Shown in pieces: positions 24,356 through 36,073 of a stretch of DNA of 64,000 nt. Below the pieces are notes generated by a model that was not told the origin of the DNA, ran no database searches, and saw only the letters and a list, made by a program, of their open reading frames with translations. The stretch spans positions 22,424 to 86,423 of the forward strand of contig JAYEVE010000168.1 of the NCBI GenBank assembly GCA_036346375.1, in the 5' to 3' direction. Source of the stretch: Guadua angustifolia (lineage: Eukaryota > Streptophyta > Magnoliopsida > Poales > Poaceae). The translations under genes were made by a program, and so were the position numbers. The first letter of the stretch is position 1. Each line of letters begins with the position of its first letter.

Positions 24356-24784
24356 GTCGTCATCAGAGAATGGGTGGTCTGGCTCTGCCACGCACGTGGA
24401 GTGCGCATCGAGGATGCCACCCCTGCAGCAAAATGTTCATTTTTCTAACCCTGTATGTAACTTCTTTCTTTAAATTTGGTCCCCTTCCGAACACTATTGT
24501 AAAGATAGACCTATCTCTAACCGTGAAAGCGCCAAATTACGTTCGAAAGGAGGCCAAATTTGAAAAAAAAAGTTACACACAAGGCTAGAAAAATGATGAT
24601 TTCCCCTGCATCAGCCACCGGCAATCCTTGTGATATTCTGTTTAAAATGAGAGAGAAATTTGGGTCAGGCCGACTAGTCGAGTCAGCCTCGGCGTTTGAG
24701 CTCGAGCTGGACTCAGCCCGATCGGCTACAGAGCCTAGTGGGGAGCGGTAGAAACCCTAGATGCCACCCATCCCATCCGCTGTT
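24356..24784. other. Unassigned sequence
   Basis: Mixed composition. No open frame with recognisable motifs, and no matching repeat elsewhere in the window was noticed. Confidence 0.3.
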
Positions 24785-25360
24785 ACATCCCAAAATCCAC
24801 CAAACTTGAAATACAAGTATCTCAATTGACTTTTGGCCATAATTTGAATTTTCAGTATTATCTGAAATTTCAAAACTACCACTTGGTGGAAAATTCAATG
24901 TACATCGTTGGAACAATTGACATTAAGTCTGTACGAAGTTGATGTCTTCCTTAGCCTCAGGGGTATGTGCAAGTTAATATTTGCCTTTGGTTAGCTCATT
25001 TAACCTCCTAGAAACCATATCCTGCTCGTGCGTGTGCGTATCGAGTCCTTATTGGAGGCGTTGTCATTGGAGAGCTTTTATCGCGGTCCAAGTGTTGCTA
25101 TGATGGTGGATAGCCTTGAAGACAATATTGCATGATGTAGTTTGCCGCGACGGTTTCTTTGTCTTTTCTTGTGTGTGTGTGTGTGTTTGGCTGTGTACAT
25201 CCTAGCTGTGTAGAGGTCGGGAGTCTTCTTAGTATAATTGTATCACCTTGATGTAATTTACTAAGATTAATAAAAGCTTCCTTTATCGAAAATATGGTGT
25301 TTGTTTGTTGGCTTTTTCCTGTTGCAACTTGGTGTTTCTTATTTGATCTTGTTCCCTTTA
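24785..25360. repeat. Dispersed segment, inverted relative to 50180-50410, split by a LINE tail
   Basis: 24810-25025 (for example GGTTAGCTCATTTAACCTCCTAG) and 25291-25355 (GTGTTTGTTTGTTGGC...CAACTTGGTGTTTC) match, in reverse complement, the continuous stretch at 50200-50400. There the two halves are joined, giving a pre-insertion version for the LINE tail between them. The left edge is CTGTTACATCCC at 24782. Confidence 0.75.
25026..25292 (+). mobile_element. Plus-strand LINE 3' tail, 5' truncated
   Basis: It ends GATGTAATTTACTAAGATTAATAAAAGCTTCCTTTATCGAAA-like text (split here: TTGATGTAATTTAC, then TAATAAAAGC, then CTTTATCGAAA). This is the usual 3' end of grass L1-type LINEs. It includes a (TG) run near 25169. 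The inverted paralogous segment near 50250 lacks this block. It lies opposite in orientation to the large LINE beside it. Confidence 0.6.
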
Positions 25361-25370
25361 TTTTTTTTTT
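25361..25370 (-). other. LINE poly(A) tail
   Basis: Ten T on the plus strand lie directly outside CTTTCAAAA-type LINE 3' sequence and inside the dispersed segment that continues at 25351-25360. Confidence 0.75.
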
Positions 25371-25594
25371 GAAAGAGCGGCAAGAGAATTGCCACAAATT
25401 TATTAAGGAGAAGAAAAAAGATGGTTTGGCCTGTTTTTTAAGGAAAAAACCGGACCGAAAAAAACCTCACAACAAAACCACCACTCACCCCACTAAGCAA
25501 CAGACTGAATAGCTACACGAGAAAAGCACGAACAACAACCTAGAGAAAGAAAGAAATAAATTGTTGTAAACTGGTGTAGCAACTAAGAACGAAA

Positions 25595-28500
25595 TTAGTC
25601 TGTAGCGTTCATAGACCAAGCGAATCTCCGGTGTAGCACCGCATCCTTGATCAACGTGGCCACTTGTTCTGGTGTTCCAGCCACCCCGTGAAAGATGCGC
25701 TTGTTTCTCTCTAGCCAAAGATTCCACCAGAAGTAAATTAGTAGGCCATCTAATTCCCAACAGTTTTCTTTGCCATATTGTATTCTTAGTCTTCGCCACC
25801 ATTTATATATCGATCCGGTGTAGCTGAGGTTTTGCCAACGATCCAATTTTCCCCAGCGAAGGAGAAGATCCCATACCAGCCTAGCAAAAGAGCAATCCCT
25901 ACAGAGGTGGTTCGGTGTTTCCAGTGCTACATTGCAAAGATAGCATGTCGCATTGCATGGCCATCCCCTTTTGATCATGTTATCCGCTGTTAGAATTTTA
26001 CTATGAAGCAATGTCCAAGCGAAGAAGCGGCATTTTGGTTCTGCTTTTGCTTTCCATTTCGAGCAGATTTTCATCTTACAGTACGCTGTGTCGAATTGCA
26101 CCATGTAGGCGCTCTTTGTTGTATACTGTCCATCAGATGTCCAGCGCCAGATTATTTGATCATCCCTCTCTTCATCTATATTGATTCTTCGTATTGCTTC
26201 ATGAAGTGCTACATACTCTCGGATTGCATTTTGTGAGCTGACTGGTGTACAAAAACGGACCCAATAGTTGTTTGTCATGGCCTGGTGAACGGAGATATGT
26301 TTTCTTCTTGCTATTTGGAAAACGTTGGGAGCAATATTTTTAGGGGCTTGACCTTCAACCCAACTTGATCTCTAGAAATCCGCTAGTTTACCATTTCCCA
26401 CCGTAACCACCGTTGAAGCATTGAAAAGGGCCACATCTGTTTCATCGCATGGGAGATCAAGACCCGTCCATGCTCTGTCATTGTTTTTCCATCTGAACCA
26501 GAGCCAACGAAGTCTTAGAGCTCTAGCAAAGCGTTCCAGATCCAAGATCCCCAGTCCACCTTTATGTTTTGGCCGACAAGTCATTGACCAATTGATCAAG
26601 CAGTGCCCCCCACTACAATTTTCTGGGTCTTTCCCACTCCACAGAAAGCTTCGCCTAAGTTTATCAATGCATCGGATTAGCCATTTTTGTGCTTGGAAGA
26701 TAGTCAGGTGATATATTGGCTGTGATGTTAACACGGACTTGACGAGAGTCTCTCTTCCGGCTTTGGAAAGTAGTTTACCCTTCCATCCGGCCAGCCTATT
26801 TCCAATTTTATCAATCAAGGGTTGAATTTCAATTCTTCTTAATTGTCTGATGTGTAAAGGAAGACCGAGGTATTTTCCTGGGAAGGTTGATAGTTTCCCG
26901 GGGAAAATATTTAGCAACTCCTGTAAGAGGTCATCTTGGCATCTTATCGGGTAAATTTCAGTTTTGGACATGTTGATTTTCAGTCCCGAGCATCTCCCGA
27001 AAATATCCAGTATTCGACTAAGGGACATGAGCTCTTCCGCATCGGCCTTTAAAAATATTCCGGCATCGTCTGCATAAAGTGAGCATCGTAACCTTGCTGT
27101 CGCCGGTAGTACTGGTTTGAGGATACCCCGGCTCTCCGCTAGTCCGAGCAAATTTTGTAGGGGATCTATTGCAAGGATGAACAGCAGAGGGGATAACGGG
27201 TCACCCTGTCTTACTCCACGCGCATGTCTTATTGTTGCCGTTGGTTGCCCATTGATTAAAATCTTTGAAGAGGAGGTTCTAAGGATTGCGACCACCCATT
27301 CTCGCCATTTCCAACCAAAACCTAAGGCTGAAGGACCTCTAGAAGATAAGACCGTTTAGTGAATCAAGGCTTTAGAAATATCTAATTTGATGAAGAGAGC
27401 GGGACGTCTTGTCTCGTGTAGTTGACGGATTACTCTTTGAACATATAAGAAGTTATCATGGATGCATCTCTTCTTCTAAAGCGTTACGAGATCTGAGCAC
27501 CAATTCGTATGTCTGGTGCCACTGTTTGCCAAGATTTTGGTAATAATCTTCATGAAGCTATTTATAAACCGATTGGTGCGAAACCCTCCATTCTGTCGCA
27601 TTATGCATTTTTGGAAGAAGCACGATATTCGCCTCATTGAATTTGTGCAACTTCTCATGACGGAGGTTGAAGAAGTCCCTTATTGCCTCCATTAGGTCGC
27701 TTTTAATAATGTGAAAGCACGATTTGTAGAATAGCCCAATATATCCATCAGTCTGGCGCTTTACGGGTTTGGGAGCTCTGAATGGTGCTATTCACTTGAT
27801 GTCGATGATATGTGCCTCGAGCTCATTGAGGTCCCTTGCGATGTAACCCAAGGAATTCCAAAGGAGAGATTTGTCCCTAGTCCGTGATCTCCGGGGTTTT
27901 TGAAATCTTGCACGCTTCTTCTAATTTATCTTGCTGTGTGAACATTACCCTGTCTTCTCTTTGTAGGACTCAGATCAGATTCCGTCACCTTCTTGAACTG
28001 GCCATTAGGTGAAAAAAACGTGTATTTGAGTCCCCCAGCCTTATATTCGTTAGCCTTGAATGCTGTCTAGCTCTGGATTTCTGTATGGCAGCTAGACCGA
28101 GAAGCTTGACTTTTAGAATTTTCCGAAGTTCTAGCTCATCCACCGAAAGCGGGCGTCTTTCTTGAGAGCTTTCCAGGATAGCAATGGTGACTTGTATCAA
28201 TGCTGTTTGTAGCGCTAGATTGGCAAAAATTTTCCTCCTCCATAACTTTAATGCTTTAGCAGTTCTATTCATTTTGATATGTAATTTTAGCATAGAATCC
28301 GAAGTGTAGACCGGCTGCGCCCATGCTTGTGTCACCGTCTCATGGAACCCCTGCATTTTGGTCCAGCAGGCTTCAAAACGAAACCCCCTAAATTGTTCGA
28401 AGGTTGCTTTCCCTTGCATGAGTAGTGGGCAGTGGTCAGATGTCATCGTTGGCATTGCACTTAGGTCTGCCTCTGGAAATGCTTCATGCCACTCTGATGT

Positions 28501-29087
28501 TGCTAGGAATCGATCGATTCGTGACATAGTGGGTTGATCATGCTCACCTTAATTCGAGTTCCAAAAGCTGAAGTCTATTAATTGTGTGGTTGAAGCGCTG
28601 CATCATTTTCCTTTTTATCGAGCCTCTGTTTTTCTCATTGGCTTGTCTGATGAGATTGAAGTCCCCTAGAATGAGCCAACTGGGAAGAACCGATCCTTGC
28701 AGGGATTCCAGCTCAGCGAGAAAATTTATTTTTTCTATGTTTGATTGAGGACCATACACACCCGTAATGTCCCAAGACGACGATCATAACGAGAGATTAA
28801 GGTAGCGATGATCGTATGTGAGTTGATGCGAGGGTTTTGGAGGTCGAAGATCATCCAATGCTGCCGAGAATACCACGGAAGCACCATTGGAAGGAATGTA
28901 AACAGTTTGGTTGGCGATCTCGTTCCCAGCGTCTCAATTAACAAGCGATGTCCAATTGTTAATTTTAGTCTCTGTAGGCACACAATAGTAGCACCACTTG
29001 ACAGATGAATAAGCTAATACTTGCTCTCTTCGCCGGGTCATTTAAACCTCTAACGTTCCATGAAAGAACGGTGCAATATCTTGACAT
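25595..29087 (-). pseudogene. LINE ORF2: endonuclease and reverse transcriptase, broken
   Basis: ORF2 of an L1 LINE encodes the nicking endonuclease and the reverse transcriptase used for target-primed insertion. Reading down from a Met near 29087, LSWNVRGLND marks the endonuclease start. LILGDFNLIR (28640-28680) and SDHCPLLM (about 28420) are later endonuclease motifs. The reverse transcriptase keeps GVRQGDPLSPLLF and the catalytic YADD at 27065-27076. The zf-RVT-like end contains CRFFAWTLLH and CYLCN (25900-26030). Pieces lie in different frames (28983-28735, 28759-28544, 28527-27985, 27295-26372, 26278-25595). The stretch 27300-27980 is badly decayed. It is not functional as it stands. Confidence 0.93.
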
Positions 29088-29700
29088 GAGGCGTAAGCTG
29101 TCTCCACTTTCACATATAATAGCACACATGACATGGTTAACATGAGACAATGTGCACGATCTCGACATATAATCTGTCTCCACTTTCACTTATGTGCAAT
29201 ATCTTTGACATATAATGCCATATCTTGACATATAATAGCGTAGCTGTCTCCACTTTCACATATAATGCCGACGATGTGCAATATGCAATAGCACGATGAC
29301 ATAGTTAACACAAGTCTGTGAGAATGACATTAGAGCTCTTAATCCAAGACATGACATTAGCGTCTTAATCCCAACCGACAGAGAGGGTAGTTATACAAAA
29401 CAATGGCATGAAGCCATTATCGCTCTTTCGCAATACAAAGCGGGGAACATCTTGCATGGCTTCGAACAAGTTACAAGACCAGCAACATCGAACATGACCC
29501 ATTACAAGACATGGACAGAATAGTAGCGAACATCTGACATCTAACCCGGACGGTATACTAAAGTTTGTCGATTTTTCTTGATCGACAAGAGGAGGAAGCT
29601 TCGGCGATACATTAGGATGGTGAATGAAGCACATGAAGTAACTTCTGGGAGAGCAAAGCAGGGAAAAAAATCTCCCACCACAACTTGCAAACATGTAGTA
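29088..29700 (-). other. LINE inter-ORF region with short repeats
   Basis: Between ORF1 and ORF2 the phrases CTGTCTCCACTTTCACATATAATG and ATATCTTGACATATAATAGC recur three to four times (29098-29290), an irregular local duplication. It has no coding content. Confidence 0.6.
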
Positions 29701-32700
29701 GAGAAAACTAATCTTACTAGGGACATAGTAAAAGACTACCAGCTCTACTTCTGCAAACAAACTGGAGATCAGGCCTCTGAGCGCTGTTCCTTCATTAGCG
29801 ACAAAGCTTCCTTTGTTTGATTTCTTGTTGCCCTTGGTCTTGGTCATGCCTTGATTGACAAGTTCCAGGATTGCCTCCACCTTTTCCTTGTTGATTGGCC
29901 TTTCGAAGTGCCTAGCAAACTGCTCAAATAAATCATCATGTGAGTGATTTGAGTGTCTGGGTGCGGAAAGATCTCCAAGTTTAGTTGCTAGCAATTCTTG
30001 AGCTAGTTGGATTGTCCCCATGTTGGTTCCTAGCCTGGCTTTGGTTTTTGAGGCTAGTCTCGCGCTTTTTCTTTGAATGGAGATGCTATGGTTTGAGCTC
30101 TTGTTTTTGAACCGGAGGTTTGCAGATCATTGAGGTTGAAATTTGTTGGTATGAGTGCTTTTTCAGATTGCTTGAAACCGCAATGGTAAACTCTTCTAAG
30201 CCCCTTGGTGTTTGCTAAATTGTTTTCTATGTTCTCAACATCTTTGTTCATTATATTGGACTTTGTGGGTGTGGCGTGTTGTGCGATTGGGTATTGTAGG
30301 AGTGATGTTTGAGAAGTGGGTACCCTTGTCCTACTAGCTCGACCCGGTTGTGTTGCTTCTATCCTCATGGTAGTTGAAGTCACCTTGTTGGGTTTGTTCG
30401 GTGGGAGAATATGGAGACTCATCTACACTTGGCTCATGCGAGATAGTATTTGGACCCTTAATTTGTGTTGTGGGTATATTATCGATTCTAGCGACGAAAT
30501 GTGTTTCAACTGGTTCATGCAAAGCATTATGTGGACTCATAGTTGGTTTTGTTTGTACTTCATCTTGGGGTAGCGACGATGGATCACTTCTTTGCATTGT
30601 TTCGGATTCTTTGTATGTGTTGGTTTGGTTCGGTGTTTGCACGGCTTGTGTGTTGTGGACCTCATGTAGCGTTTGCTCTGTGGAAGAGATGGGGAAGTCG
30701 GTGCCGCTTGACCCATGCGACCTTGGTTTCTTAAATGGTTTTGTAGATGTGTTGTGAAGGTCAAGCGACAGAGGGTGGCTTTCATTTGTTTGAAGCAATG
30801 GGTCGCTTGACCCATGCGAGCTTGGTCTTGGGTATTGGTGGTTCTATTTTGGAGTATTGCTTCATTGGCTTTGTTTCATGTAGCGGTGTATTTGTAGTTG
30901 GTATTACCGGTGTCTGTCTGGCTTAGTACGGATGATAGCTATCCTTGTTTCATGCAATGGGGTGTTTGGGCTGAACTTGGTCTGTGGTGCATCTATTTTG
31001 GACTATCGAAGAAGAAAGCATCTCTGAGGCAACCGAGAATATTCAAGGGAACTTTATTTTGACATACCTCCATACCAAATTGTAGGTTGGCCTCCAAGTA
31101 GTTGAGTGTTGTCCCAGGGCCCTTCTGGCTTTCTTTTTGAGGGTTGGTTTTCATGAAGCCGAACTCTGGTTCTTCCGCTTTCCTTTGGCGTTGGTTCACC
31201 CCCTTCGGTTCTTCTTCCGATCCTATCTGAGCAAATCCGCAAAAGTCACTCTCTTCTTGTCCCTGACTTGTGCTGAGATCTTCGGCAGCCATCCCGTGGT
31301 GGTGATGAGCTTCTGCCCCAGCTGATGGGGTGGAGAATAGTTCCGATAGTGACATGACGATGATCCTGCGCGTCCACGCCAAGAGGAGCTATGACAATCC
31401 TCCACATCCCCCCTGCATCTAGAGCTGCGCACCCAACTAGACACACTTCGGTGTCTGCATGTGCTGCGATGGCGATCTCTGTGGTTGTTGTCGTCGTCTT
31501 CCTCGTCATAGCGTCGATGATGGCCGATGTCCCTGCCTCTGTCCATCTCAGCCTGGCTACGTTTCTCGCCCACCTCATCCGGAGTCCCATATGTCCAGAC
31601 AAATTCACGCCGGTGTTTGCGGTTCGGAGGGCCATGCAAGCCACTACGACCGCGGAGGAACGAGAGGTCCTCCACGACCTCCAAGTGGATGCGGAGGTTG
31701 AAAACTTGGCCACGCTTCAAGTCGGTTGGGTCGTCGTAATGCAGCTCCACCTGAGGCAGGGGGATGTTGGTGGGAGGGAGCTCCCTGTCGGGCTCTGTCA
31801 CAGTGAGACTAACCTCTTTTGGGATATCACAAGGGTCCGAGCACCATGCCCAGAGATCGTAGGAACACGTGCGCTCCCTACGCCTTGTGCACTCCTGCAC
31901 ATAATGGATCGCGCAGACTCCTCCTAGAGCTCTTGCAGCAACATCTTCACTCCAACAGTGGATAGGGATGCCTTCCACGCGGACCTTGACATGGTACTCG
32001 AAGTTGGTGTTGGTTGCGTAGCGTTGCTCAGTCCATGCAGCAAACTTGAACTCCCTGCCTCTGTACGACATCGCAGCAGTGCTCACCACCCGTCTCCTCA
32101 TTGCAGACTGTGAGAAAATCACCAAGAATTGCTCAGGATAATGCTTGAGTAGTTGAAAGTCGCCGTGGCCGAGGTTGAGACGGTCTCGCAACATATCGCT
32201 CACGGTGAAGGCCTCCACTTCATGGCTGTTTCCCTCGAACCAGCACACTGCCGTCCGGTCGATGAGTTCATCTCGGCGGCGCTTGATTGCTCGATGGTCG
32301 AGATGGCTATCGCCCTTGCTGGTCCGGCCCGGGATCACTGGGTACCTCGCCTCCATTGCACTCCTCGACGAACCACCTCCAAGATGGGTTACTTGTGTGT
32401 GTGTGAGATTTGTTGTGGTGAAAGCTTGCGGGTTGTATGTTCGAGCATTTGTCCTCCGATTTGGATATATGTGGACCAAGGTTAGAGCTTAAATGCGCTT
32501 GGTGTGCCATGAATTCTGCGTGAGCATTCAATAGCCCCTGTGTCGAGGCGAGGCAACGCCAACACTTTGTTGGTTCTCCTGTAAAGCGGCGAGGTGATCT
32601 AGTGAAACAGTTATAGCATCTTCCTTCATTTTCTGTTTGAAGAAGGCCTTGCCATTGAATCTCTGCATTGGTTGGTCTGTAGTGCTTTGAGGAGTTGAAT

Positions 32701-32840
32701 GAGCGACTTCGCACCACCAATATCGAGGTTTGACTTGCACCCATCCATCGGCTTCCCCATCGGAAAACCGGACATCAAAGCACCACGAGCGTGGGCGCAA
32801 ATTTTGGTTTTGGAAGCTTCCTCGAGGGGATTTCTTCAAG
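29700..32840 (-). pseudogene. LINE ORF1: nucleic-acid-binding protein, broken
   Basis: ORF1 of plant L1 elements packages the element RNA. Reading down from 32840, a broken zinc knuckle is visible: GRCYNC in one frame and EPTKCWRC after a frame change (32640-32560). A long open stretch at 32479-31223 follows. Its first 200 residues (from about RTAVCWFEGNSHEVEAF to PKEVSLTV) look like the DUF4283-type RNA-binding domain of grass ORF1 proteins. An Arg/His/Asp-rich tail comes next. Further decayed text with Gln, Ser and Thr bias runs to about 29700, where HFERPINKEKVEAILEL is still readable near 29900. The normal start is missing at the GRAS junction. Confidence 0.8.
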
Positions 32841-34510
32841 ATCTCGCATGCTCATGGAGGAGGACATTGTCGACAAGTTCTTGTACCAATACCCGATCAC
32901 CGGCGCTCCTCCATGCCCAGCAGCCTTTCGCCCAGATCCTCTTGAAAACACCACCACCACCGCATCCGCCTGCATCAACCACTTCATCCGATGCCCTCGA
33001 AGCATGGCCGTGCAATTCCACTATTTCCGTCGAGCACTCCAAGCTCCAGTCCTCCCCGACATGCTTGCCTCCGCCTTGCTGTCCGGCCAAGGCAACAACA
33101 CAGGCGTCAAGAGGTTATTGCCGAGGGACCACGAGGCGGCGGACGGTAAGGGCACAAGAACAAGCTTGGCGGGGAATTAGATGATGAGGCGGAGGCGGAC
33201 GTCGGTAGGAGCAATAAGCAATTGGCGGCCAGTGCGGCTGACTCGGAGGAAGAAGCCGCCGCGAGATCTTGGACCAGATCATGCTCGGCAGCTCGACATG
33301 TGCCTCACCGAGATCAGGAGCTACAAGTCTCCATGGAGAGGAGAAGGAGGCGGAGGCTGTGGGAGGCGCGGGCGCGAGGAAAGCCGTCGCCGACCAAAGA
33401 ACGCTTCTCATCCGGTCTTGCGAGGCGGTGGCTACCTGTGACCAGCAGCATCGCAGCGAGCTTCGAGAGGATCAAGAGGCACTCGTGACGGGGACGGGGC
33501 AGCTGGCCGGTGGCGCATTGCTTCACCGAGGGCACTGAGGCGCGGTGGCGGCAAGGGCAGCCTTCTCTACCGATCGCCGATGGCGGCGCTCCTCCATTGT
33601 GATGATGCTCAAGGTCTACGAGATATACATGGCGCATGTTGCTTCCACAAGGTGGCATTCCTCTTCTCCAACATGACCATCTACAACGCCGTGGCGGGAG
33701 GCGTGCGCACATTGTGCAATCTGACATCGACCAAGGGTTCTAGTGGCGAACTCGCTCCGACGGTGGCGGACGGGGAGGAGGGCTGCCGGAGGTGAGGATC
33801 ACCGACATCGACACCCGGCAGCCGGGTTTTGCCGGTGAGCTGATTGAGGAGGCGGGGCGCCGCCTCGGCCCTTTGTCGCGCCCGATTCGGTGTGCCATTC
33901 AAGTTCCACGCCATTGCAGCCAAGTCGGAGGTTGTCCTTGCCGAGGACCTGGACATAGATCCCGGCGAGGTGCTCGTCGTGAACAACGTGTTCAATTTCA
34001 AGAACACGATGGGCGAGAGCATCGTCGTCGGCTGTGTGAGCCCGAGGACACGGTGCTCAGCACCATCGAAGATGAAGTCGTCCGTGTTAGCCCACTGCGT
34101 ACTCTCGGTTGGTCATACAGCACGGCCTTCTTCGTGGACGCGGTTCGCGAGGCGCTGACGACTTCACGGCGCTGTTCGACATGATGGACGCCACCGTGCA
34201 GCGGGACAACGACACGCAGGCTGCTGCTCGGCGGGATATCTTCGCGGCGCTTCGTAATGAACATCGCCGCGCTGCGGCGTGGACCGGTGGGCGCCACGAG
34301 AACTACTGAGCATGGCGGCGCGGAACCGGAAGCGGGGCTGAGGCAGCTGCCATTGGACCCTGACATTGTTGGGATCCTGCGGAGACAGTGAAGAAGAAGT
34401 ACTACAAGAATTTCGCGATCAACGAGGATCACCAGTGGCTTCTGCTGGGATGGAAGGGGCGCGTGCTCTACGCCCTCTCCACCTGGACCACGGCTGACGA
34501 TGCTCTCTAG
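32841..34510 (+). pseudogene. GRAS (SCARECROW-like) pseudogene
   Basis: This is nucleotide-colinear with the GRAS gene at 56905-58719. It starts at the LMEEDIVDKFLYQYP motif and continues through LPDMLASALLSGQG (about 33054), LHRI-like, VFNFKN (about 33990) and the C-terminal motif LLGWKGRVLY (about 34440-34470). Several frameshifts and stops break it. One is a frame change between QYP and LLHAQQPF. Another is the break at the CCCC run 33054-33057, which the better copy shares. The first 60 or so codons are absent where the antisense LINE begins. GRAS proteins are nuclear transcriptional regulators; this copy cannot make one. Confidence 0.93.
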
Positions 34511-35740
34511 CAGCTCTGGCTTGGAATAGATTTGATCTGAGATTGTCACGTAGCTTTTCCATCATCAGTGGAACATCCTTAATTTTGCATTTTCACTACT
34601 ACTTCTATCAAGAAATTGATGCTGAGTTTTTTTTTCCCCTCTCTGAGAAAGAGTTGCTCTCTGTTTACCAATACATATTGCAATGCAGGTTAGTAAGGAC
34701 GAAGACTGTTAAGCCACATAGAAGATGTGAAGATAAGTACGGACATCTTGTGATGCAAATTGGATGCACTGCACTTCAGATTTACTAAACAGATGATGCT
34801 TGCTGTGGGAATTCCTGGCATGTCGTCATCCGGTGCCTATCACATTGTCCTAAATGAGGAGATCATCAGTGAGTTTTTCACGAATAGCCAGTGTATCGAG
34901 TTATGGTGAATGGAATAACTGGAGCATTTCTTTATGTTTGGAGTAATCAGGGGTGAGTCAATGAGTGACTAGAGTTGCCCCAGTTATTACAGGCTTAAAG
35001 TATTGCAATTTTTTATGTTGTCATGACATGAAAATCTACTGTATAACCTTACAAAGGATTTACAAATTTTTGCCATAACAAAGCTATACATATCAAGAAT
35101 AAGAGTAAATTTCAAACAGGTACAGGTATATTGGCATAGCTATCAAGGTACTACAGATTTTAGAATCATTTTCATAGAACTAACGATTTAGGTGCAAAGT
35201 TTTGTGGAAAACTGCGGATCTAAAGCTTGAGATTATTTGGCTGGAGCTGGAAGAAGTTGCTTTGGAGTGGAAGAAATTCTTTGGAGCTGGATGAGGATTG
35301 CAATTTTTAAGTAAATAATAGTTAAGTTGTAAGGGTACTGTGGAAGTGGGATTTTAGAAGCTCCACCACCCGAGAAGCATCGTTTTCCTTGCTTCTCTCG
35401 CGTAGTGCAAATTGGGCTAAAGCTTCTTCTCTCCGTCTGTTTGGAAAAATACTATTTGTTCGGCCGGTGGTTTATAGAGGTGTAGAAACCAAATAAGCCC
35501 AAGCTCAAGCCTAAACAAACTGAGCCTAAGAACTCCCGCAGCATGCAACATGTATTAGCCAGCCGACTGGGCCCACTTACCAGCGTCTCATTTCTCACTA
35601 GCCCATCTAAATTCTGGACACCTCAGATGCTATACGTGTGTGGCGTCCTGTTGATTTGAAATTGCACATGCTGCATCAGGTTTTGGGCATATAGAGCAGC
35701 TGAAAAGGGCTTGATGGCGCCTATCATCGAGGCATACCCA
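34511..35740. other. 3' flank of the GRAS pseudogene
   Basis: 34720-35030 matches 58745-59010 downstream of the better GRAS copy (shared words CAAATTGGATGCACTGC, CAGATGATGCTTGCTGTGGG, AGTTGCCCCAGTTATTACAGGC). A block of about 190 bp at 34520-34710 is extra here. Around 35230-35440, GGAGCTGGAAGAAG and its near-complement CTTCTTCTCTCC suggest a small degraded hAT-type MITE. No other gene is seen. Confidence 0.6.
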
Positions 35741-36053
35741 GAAGGTGTAACGGACCGCCCTTTTCAGGGAATGTATATAAATACCCTCACAGCTACCCAG
35801 GAGTTTAGCTGTGGGTAAACAAGTGTACATTGCTAGACATAAACACAAATGCGAACATTTGATAGATAAATTAAGGGCCTAACGGCCAGAGTTTTACAAA
35901 AGGTGCGATCGGCACCAGATACATTACCAAAACAACCACGTGAAAGGCTCGGCGAGACGGACCAAGGCCTTCAAAACCAAACATCGACGCTTAACGACGC
36001 TTCTTGGCACTCGCCAACTTCATTGAAATCTAAAAGGGGATTAGGAGCAAGGG

Positions 36054-36073
36054 TGAGTACACAGTAGTACTCA
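36054..36073. other. TGAGTAC hairpin in the 3' LTR of G
   Basis: TGAGTAC ACAGTA GTACTCA, a perfect 7-bp stem. The equivalent in the 5' LTR is at 43151-43170 with a changed loop. Confidence 0.65.

Larger units (their letters stand above)
25361..32840 (-). mobile_element. Degenerate L1-type LINE, nearly full length
   Basis: The minus-strand order from 32840 down is ORF1 (zinc knuckle, then an RNA-binding-like domain and a long variable tail), then ORF2 (endonuclease, reverse transcriptase, zf-RVT), then a short 3' part. It closes with a 10-base A tail, seen as ten T at 25361-25370. Many stops and frameshifts make it inactive. The 5' side ends abruptly within ORF1 against GRAS pseudogene sequence at about 32840, so it is 5' truncated or joined by rearrangement. 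I found no clear target duplication. Confidence 0.9.

Noticed and set aside
25485..25594. C-terminal extension of the LINE ORF2 frame
   Set aside because: It is the LINE 3' untranslated part read in another frame.
31391..31927. 178-codon plus-strand open frame
   Set aside because: Antisense to LINE ORF1, which has recognisable domains on the minus strand.
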